DNA of 64,000 nt. Origin: Coptis chinensis (taxonomy: Eukaryota > Streptophyta > Magnoliopsida > Ranunculales > Ranunculaceae). The translations under genes and the position numbers were made by a program. Every line of letters starts with the position of its first letter. Within the stretch, counting starts at the first letter, position 1. Positions 58,469-64,000 of the stretch are shown piece after piece. The stretch is taken from positions 67,011,501-67,075,500 of the forward strand of contig CM027381.1 in assembly GCA_015680905.1 (NCBI GenBank). Reading direction: 5' to 3'. The notes below the pieces were generated by a model, which saw only the letters and a program-made list of their open reading frames with translations, did no database searches and was not told where the DNA came from.

Positions 58469-59541
58469 TCAATCATCATTTTCTTCATCATTGGCTATTT
58501 CGTCTTTGGAAGCTTCATTTGTAGTACTTGATCCAACATTTTTTTTTTCATATTTAGTTACAATTACTCCTTGTTTTAGCTCTAAAACCCTTCGCAAACA
58601 AGGATTGACTTTGTCGAGTGACATTGCCAACAACCTAGTCTCATTTTCCTCCTCTCTAACACGGAGTTTTTCTTGCTTCAAAAATAACTTTTTTTGTGTC
58701 TTCTCTTGCTTCAATTTCATCATAGTTTGAAATTGGCTATTTAGAATCTTTTCTCTATTTCTTCGGCTTTCTTTAAAAGCTTGAAGAAATTCATCCATAT
58801 TTTTAGCAGTGGATGCAACATTACCCTCGAGAGTAGAAGCGATTTTCTTGTTCTTTTCAATTTCTTTGCTCTGATTCCTACCAACCAACCTCTCCAAAAA
58901 ACCTTCGGTACTGCTAGGATCGTATTCCGAGTACAGTGAAGGTGAAGGGTTAGAGTGAGGCGTTGAAGGGGTTGGGGTTGATGGTGAAGAATTGTAGCCT
59001 TCAAGATCTTTGGATCTTGCTTTCTTCTTTGGTCTTAGAGCAAGCATTTCGTTATGTAACTAAGTTCTTTGCCACTTTGGCATATTTTTTACTAGATTAT
59101 AACAATCTTGCCATATCCATGGTTTCCCAGTAGTAGTCGCATAAGTTGCTACCGCGTCTGTAAGCTATATTTATTTAAAAAAAATCAATATCAAGTAGCA
59201 TATAAACGAAGTATAAATTAAACGAAATATAAGCGAATCTTATAATGTCTTCACGTCCCCACCCGCTTAGAGGTTGTTCTTCAAGCTTTCTTAGTATAAC
59301 ATGATATTTGTTGAAGAACGGTAAAAGAATCACCTAACGTTGTGAGACTCCCTTCCACTTACGGTTGTGGTCAAAACCTTGAATTTCATTCATCCTTGCC
59401 ATAATTCGTTCCTAATAAACTAGTCCCGATTGATCATTCCCTACTATAAGGATCTTCTCCAATCTCAATCCACGCTCTAGTAAGAGCAATATTTTCTTCA
59501 TTTGTCCAACTTGGACCCCTGCCTTGTTTTGGTTGTGACAT
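58469..59541 (-). pseudogene. Harbinger ORF1-type protein: SANT/Myb-like plus NAM-associated C-terminal domain
   Basis: PIF/Harbinger elements encode, besides the transposase, a Myb/SANT-like DNA-binding partner. Here MSQPKQGRGPSWTNEENIAL starts at 59541, followed by TRAWIEIGEDPYSRE and a stop. After a frame change come GNDQSG, RIMARMNEIQGFDHNRKWKG, VSQRW and ILLPFFNKYHVILRKLEEQP, then KPWIWQDCYNLVKNMPKWQR. The last frame (59047-58469) starts MLALRPKKKARSKDLEGYNS, has an S/P-rich linker and a coiled coil, and ends NDEENDD. Two frameshifts and stops break it. It is convergent with the PMD gene. Confidence 0.78.
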
Positions 59542-59936
59542 TGAGAGTGTTGTGTGTGAAATGGTTGAGTTGTTTGATAAGAATGTTTGAGTTGAGTGTA
59601 TGTAAAATGAAGAAGGAGATGAGTGTAGATATATGGATGTAGAATTCCGACCGTTTTTTGCCCATTTTTTTCCGGTTGGAGCATGCGACATTAGTAGTGG
59701 CGCGTAGTGCTGGTCAAAGTCAAAAAAAAATTTTGAGCAACATTTGCAATGGCGCGCGACATTACCAATGTCGCTCCGCATCCGCATCCAAATTGCCAAA
59801 TTTGTGAACAAGAATGCAAACAAGCAGGTGATGCGACCGAATTTGAGGCCACCTAGAGATGGAATTCCGAGAAATTTCAAAGTTTTTCTTCAAATTTGAA
59901 GAATTTGACGGGTTATACTACCACCTAGAGATGCTC

Positions 59937-60191
59937 TTATAATCTAGTGTTATTGTGTTGATATATAAAATGGAAGGTTAAGATGTGTGTCCCCATGATT
60001 TTGTGAAAAATCGAAAATCGAATCCGATTGGATTTTGAAAACTCATCCCACTCCAATCCAATTATTTTCCATAAAAGTTAGACATCGTAACACAAATATC
60101 AGTGTTAAATGCTGAAAAATATCGGATTGGTTTTGAGAAAATGGAATTTTTGAAAAAAATTGGCACTCTTACTAGGTAAGTAGGTATGTTA
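59937..60191. other. Intergenic flank right of the Harbinger element
   Basis: AT-rich, no gene. It resumes host sequence after the TTA duplication. Confidence 0.4.
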
Positions 60192-60218
60192 CTAGATTTT
60201 AAACCTGGGCATATGCCC
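60192..60218 (-). mobile_element. Helitron-like 3' terminus (minus strand)
   Basis: Read on the minus strand: palindrome GGGCATATGCCC (60218-60207), an 11-nt spacer, then CTAG (60195-60192) followed by T. This is the hairpin-plus-CTRR pattern of a Helitron end. I did not find the matching TC 5' end in the window, so it may be a fragment or chance. Confidence 0.4.
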
Positions 60219-60303
60219 GACCTCTTTCAGTTATTTTGCATGATAGGATGAATTTTTTTTAATCCAATTTCATTTCAAATTTTTGCACTTTGTAGTCTCT
60301 AAG

Positions 60304-60839
60304 CATCTCCAATGGGGGGGTGTAAACAGTATAAAGTGTAAGTTTTACACTCCAAGTGCCAAAAAAAAACTCCTTCCAATGGGGCTTGTATATCATAGGT
60401 AATAGGTTATTAGTAAAAAAGCCCGGACAACACTTATAGTAACATCTGTTTAACTTAAAAACTCGGACGTCACTTCAACTCACGTTTGGAGCTTATTCTT
60501 TTGTTTGCGACGGTCTAAGTCTGTTGCTGAGTGATTTAGAAGTTATTGAGAAACACGAGCGTTGTTTTGAATGTCGTATGAAGGGGGACTACTATTTGTT
60601 TTAAGCCTTTGCGACGGGCCAAGCCCGTCATTTTTCATTATTTTGAATGGGATGTGACAGTTTAAGTCCGTTGTTATCTCTTTTTACACATTTGCCTCCA
60701 ACCAACCATTGGAAGAGCCACAAGTAGTAAATATATACTTTATGTATTTGGGAGTTAGATAGAGTGTATAATCCTAATGGCACCTATGTGGAGGTGGATT
60801 TTTACACTCTCCATTGGAGATGTATATATATACATTATA
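60304..60839. mobile_element. MITE-like element, catctccaatgg...ccattggagatg
   Basis: Inverted ends catctccaatgg (60304-60315) and ccattggagatg (60811-60822) continue less perfectly inward ('gtgtaaa' and 'tttacac'). The 11-bp word tagtctctaag lies directly left (60293-60303) and at 60840-60850, after 17 bp of TA-rich sequence. No coding sequence. Confidence 0.6.
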
Positions 60840-60850
60840 TAGTCTCTAAG

Positions 60851-61253
60851 AAGTCCCGCATAGTCAGACACTTTTAGATATTAAAAAAAAATGAATTCTT
60901 TCCCCATAAAAAAAAAAAGGTGAAGCTATCAAGTCAAACATATACACATTCACCTTTAGCAATGAGAATTTTTAAACTGCTTCATAAAAACTCATAGTAA
61001 AACAATCAACATAGGTACAGTCCCCTACATAATTGCCTTAAAAAAAACTTTTACATGCCCTCATAGCTAAAGTACCAGAGCTCTATAATGTGAAAAACCT
61101 ACCTTCGTACCATGGACTATAGAAATAAGAAATAATTCCATAATTTAACCTATAAAATTTAACGCTTAGATGTCCGCGAAATTAGAAAAAGGAATAGGGC
61201 ATATTTAGAAGAAATAATGCAAGATAATGAGTTAATTGTTGAGTATCTAAGTT
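60851..61253. other. AT-rich intergenic stretch
   Basis: Nothing recognised. Several A runs are present. Confidence 0.4.
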
Positions 61254-61630
61254 TTAAGAGTTTTGCAACTTTAAAATAGCATAAGTGGTCTTAGTTTTCA
61301 AAATGTTAATAATTTCAGAAGCATTATCTTTGTCTAGGCCATTATCTTCACCTACATTTGAGTGACTCCCATGCATATGCTGCCACACTATTATGCATAG
61401 GGCTTTTAGTGGATATCTTCTGTTTCTGAATTTGAACAGGACATTGAAAGCCTTAAGCTCTACTTTAGACATTGATCGAGCTGGGATGCACAATACCTTC
61501 AAATTAAGACAATGTTGAGTTAAGTTTTTTCTTGCCCAGTCGTCGTCCTCAAACCAAAGTCATCCCCTACCCATATCACAATGAATTTCAGAGTGAGTAG
61601 TAATTAATTCCTTGGGCCATACATTCACAA
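61254..61630 (-). pseudogene. Unassigned coding remnant
   Basis: The frame from about 61630 reads NVWPKELITTHSEIHCDMGR, a stop, LWFEDDDWARKNLTQHCLNL, KVLCIPARSMSKVELKAFNV and FKFRNRRYPLKALCIIVW. Its composition (W, C, H and charged residues evenly spread) is protein-like across a single stop, so a decayed exon is likely. I do not recognise the family. Confidence 0.35.
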
Positions 61631-62018
61631 TCATATTTCTCGCTATCTGTTACCGAGTCTTGAGTGCTTCCTAATATTGTTAGCTACCATTCTCCATGTG
61701 TTCCATACTTGGTTATATATTCTCCACTGCAAACTTGTTTCGACTTACTATACAGTACTGCCAACTTTCCTGCACTTAATAAGGATTTTCTTCTTCAATA
61801 ATTCCCTACCGCTCAATCATGTAATACGTGCAATTGCATGACCAACATAATTATATTTCATATATGCATTACATATAGGAACAAAATTGAATGCATATTG
61901 TCAAGACTATTTGTACAATCAAACTCAGTGTCCCTGCTACACTCACATCAAACTCTATTATCTCGAGAAAAAAGAGAGAAGCATAGCATGACATAATAAG
62001 ATTATAAAATATAGTTTA
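61631..62018. other. Non-coding stretch between two coding remnants
   Basis: I see no gene. It could be intron sequence if the two minus-strand remnants belong to one gene, but nothing shows this. Confidence 0.3.
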
Positions 62019-62084
62019 CTTGCAAGCATTCAAAATAGCTGAGAAGGTGACAACATTATGTTTTATATTTAGTTCATGCATTTT
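62019..62084 (-). pseudogene. Pentatricopeptide-like motif remnant
   Basis: Minus strand reads KMHELNIKHNVVTFSAILNA followed by C, which has the shape of a PPR repeat (…NVVTFSAILNAC…), and the next bases AAGTAAAC could be a splice donor. Only one repeat is visible, with a stop shortly upstream, so this is a fragment at best. It resembles a repeat of GUN1-like PPR proteins, but the match is too short to assign. Confidence 0.4.
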
Positions 62085-63523
62085 GTAGAGAAGTCCCCAG
62101 ATGCACAATCACTCCTGAGATTCTCCTTTAATTTGGCTTCTTCCTTCGAAGGATGTGTTTTTTCAACAGCTAATCAAACAACATCTTAACCCTGTCGTCA
62201 CTATTGCTCTCCTTTCCTTCATTAATTTCAATTTGGTTGTGTTAAGTACTACATATCAACCTTACAAACTTTAGAATTCGTGGACCAATAAGTTTTGTTA
62301 CTCCGTGATGATTCTGATATACAAAAGTTCCAATTATCTTGTGATCAACACTGTGATGTGGAGCAAATCATTAACTGGATTATAGTTGCAGTTCAACGAC
62401 ATATTTATTTACATCAACAATCTTAGTATTCAAGTTCTGTATTTTCTTGACTTCCCAATTCAATGCAACTTAAAACTTTGGAATTATGTTCTGCTCGATT
62501 TCCTCCGGTGAAGTAGTATTGAATTATCCTATTTTGGAAAATTTGAGCTTAAAATAATGTAATCTTGGCCCTATCAATAGTCTTATCATTTGTGCTCCTC
62601 AACTTTAGAACTTGGTAGTAGTAAATGAGTACAACATGAAGTCTTGCAAGATCAAGATGTCTACTCGAAACTTGCATCCTTAACTCTCAAAGGTCGTTTA
62701 TTTAAGGATTGTTCTATAAATAACATGTCCTCTCTAAAATTGTTGCACGCAGCTTGGAGTGTGGATATTGAATTCCCAAAGAAACCACCCTTCTGTGTGT
62801 AAAGTGTAAACCACCCCACTCACATGACGGTAAAATATTTGTGTCTCTGGGAGTCTAGGCAAGATGGGTCTATAATGTCCCTAAGACCCAATTAATGTGA
62901 TATGATGTAATGAGTGATAACATCCTTACAACCATGAGCATCTAAACTTTGAAGGAAACCTTTTTTTAATTATTGAATCATAAGCAACACAATTGCCATA
63001 CAGTAGACATTGATTATCGAAAAAAAATATAAATACGGGTTAGACATTGATTTCCAAACAATACAAAAATGCTTCATTGATATTTCACCATTTTTAATCT
63101 TGCACATTTCAAAAGCTAAAATCTATTTCACGCTTATATACTCGATAAGTCTCCGCATAAAAAAAAAAATAAAACAATTAGGCAGGAATTGGTATGGACT
63201 TAACTTGGTACCTGTCCAACTGTATTCTCATCATCAGTTTCCCACAATATAAGGAATGATAGTGGCCATTAGTAAGTTGTACGCTATTTGGGAAAGAAAA
63301 TCCTTTGTTTCCTTAAACCCTTTCCTTAATTAGTTAAAACACTTAATAAATTTAATAATGCAATGCGTTTTTAAATATGAACTTCTTGTGCAGATCATAC
63401 CAACGTTTTCTATCAAATTAGACCTTTTTAGTATGTCAGTTTCCAAATTGGACTTAGAATCACCTATTTTTTAGCAACGTTTTCTATATGGTTGCCTATT
63501 AGAACTCTCTTGTTGAAACATGG
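62085..63523. other. AT-rich intergenic stretch
   Basis: Over 1.4 kb without a supported gene. A plus-strand frame at 63010-63252 is K/I/F-rich and looks random. Confidence 0.4.
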
Positions 63524-63755
63524 AAAGTAGAAATATAATCAAACTCTCTAAGGAGGTTCCACGTGGCATGGTAGAGAGCATGATAGAAAGCCACCTAGGA
63601 GAGAGAAAACTATTTTTTAGCAAGTTTTTTTTTCTTTGGTAAAATATATAGGAAGTAGAAATACACTCAAACTCTCTAAATAGGTTCCACATGGCATTGT
63701 AAGCTATTAGAAAAAGACTATCTCTCATATTAGAGTGCCACCTAGGAGAGAGAAA
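63524..63755. repeat. Direct tandem duplication, ~128-bp period
   Basis: Two copies of 'ggaa(a)gtagaaatataatcaaactctctaa...ggttccacgtggcat...gccacctaggagagagaaaa' start near 63519 and 63648. They are diverged, and the second has extra bases in the middle. No coding content. Confidence 0.8.
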
Positions 63756-63964
63756 ATCCTCCCTTAGAGGAGAAATATATAGACAAGGTTTTAGACCCGG
63801 CTATATGGCGGAATTATTTCTAAAATTCACATCCCTTAAATTTTTGTGAGGAATTCAATGACTGATAATTAATAACATAAGTTTTTGGAGTTGATTTAGC
63901 AATGTTTTCTTATTGGAGTCGCATAAAATTTCCTTGTCAGATGTTGATTGACTTATTAGAGTTA

Positions 63965-64000
63965 GGGGTGGCAACGGGTCGATTTTGGGTCGGGTTTTAA
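63965..64000 (+). mobile_element. Start of a hAT-type repeat, cut by the window end
   Basis: taggggtggcaacgggtcg followed by tcgggt-rich sequence is a common plant hAT/MITE terminus. Only 36 bases are visible. Confidence 0.5.

Larger units (their letters stand above)
26535..59936. mobile_element. PIF/Harbinger-type TIR element split by Tat-B; ~4.3 kb without insertions
   Basis: The left end gagcatctctaggtggtggt (26535) and the right end, read on the minus strand, gagcatctctaggtggtagt (59936) are inverted copies. Similarity continues through 'tcaaatttgaagaaaa', and a second 'ctctaggtgg' follows inside each end. TTA flanks both sides (26532-26534 and 59937-59939), the duplication typical of PIF/Harbinger. 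GC-rich words such as gtcgcgcgac occur next to both ends. The own DNA consists of 26535-26923 and 56051-59936. It holds a PMD gene (plus strand) and a SANT/NAM-associated ORF (minus strand), the usual second protein of Harbinger. I see no DDE transposase. Confidence 0.82.

Noticed and set aside
62019..62084. Assignment to GUN1
   Set aside because: Only one repeat-length match is seen, and neighbouring residues do not follow the GUN1 order.
1..64000. CRISPR arrays, operons or prokaryotic signals
   Set aside because: Spliced plant genes and plant transposons fill the window; there are no regularly spaced short repeats of that kind.

Overview
The window is nuclear DNA of a land plant, most likely a eudicot. 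It shows spliced genes, an intact nuclear photosystem I gene, dense nested LTR retrotransposons of the Tat and Athila lineages, PIF/Harbinger, hAT and MITE elements, and a Helitron carrying plant gene fragments. I cannot name the species. Only one gene looks intact: psaO, which encodes photosystem I subunit O (minus strand, 828-2174, four exons). Nearly everything else is transposon DNA or broken gene pieces.

Left part (1-13548): an Athila-related fragment (1 to about 250) and psaO come first. Then comes a family of about 390-bp MITEs with catagtac...gtactatg ends. One copy in minus orientation (outer limits 2699-13548) is interrupted twice. The first interruption is a pair of sister MITEs (2802-3615) flanked by an 11-bp duplication. 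The second is a 9,653-bp non-autonomous Helitron (3706-13358). The Helitron has a TC 5' end, a hairpin and a CTAG 3' end, and sits exactly between A and T; removing it restores the MITE. It carries same-strand fragments of at least five host genes: a kinesin-14 motor, ISY1 (lying inside the kinesin), prefoldin subunit 1, a choline-transporter-like protein and a CRCK-type receptor-like kinase.

Middle left (13627-26493): two hAT-like TIR elements share copies of TTTAACTA. The first is split by Tat-A (13642-24229), a decayed Ty3/gypsy Tat element with gag, PR, RT, RNase H, a second (archaeal-type) RNase H, integrase, G-rich tandem repeats and an antisense ORF.

Middle and right (26535-59936): a PIF/Harbinger-type element has matching TIRs and TTA duplications about 33 kb apart. 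Without insertions it is about 4.3 kb. It holds a plant-mobile-domain (PMD) gene on the plus strand and a convergent SANT/NAM-associated ORF on the minus strand; I see no DDE transposase. The PMD gene is split in frame by Tat-B (26924-56045, minus strand, duplication CCATG). Tat-B's gag is in turn split in frame by an Athila element (39346-54339, minus strand, duplication AGTAC). Tat-B also holds a 3.2-kb LTR-like insertion (31717-34945).

Right end (59937-64000): short TIR and Helitron-like ends, a weak minus-strand coding remnant with a pentatricopeptide-like motif, a tandem duplication, and the start of a hAT-type repeat cut by the window edge.

The most unusual items are the multi-gene Helitron with its built-in empty site, and the Harbinger-like element carrying a PMD gene where a transposase would be expected.
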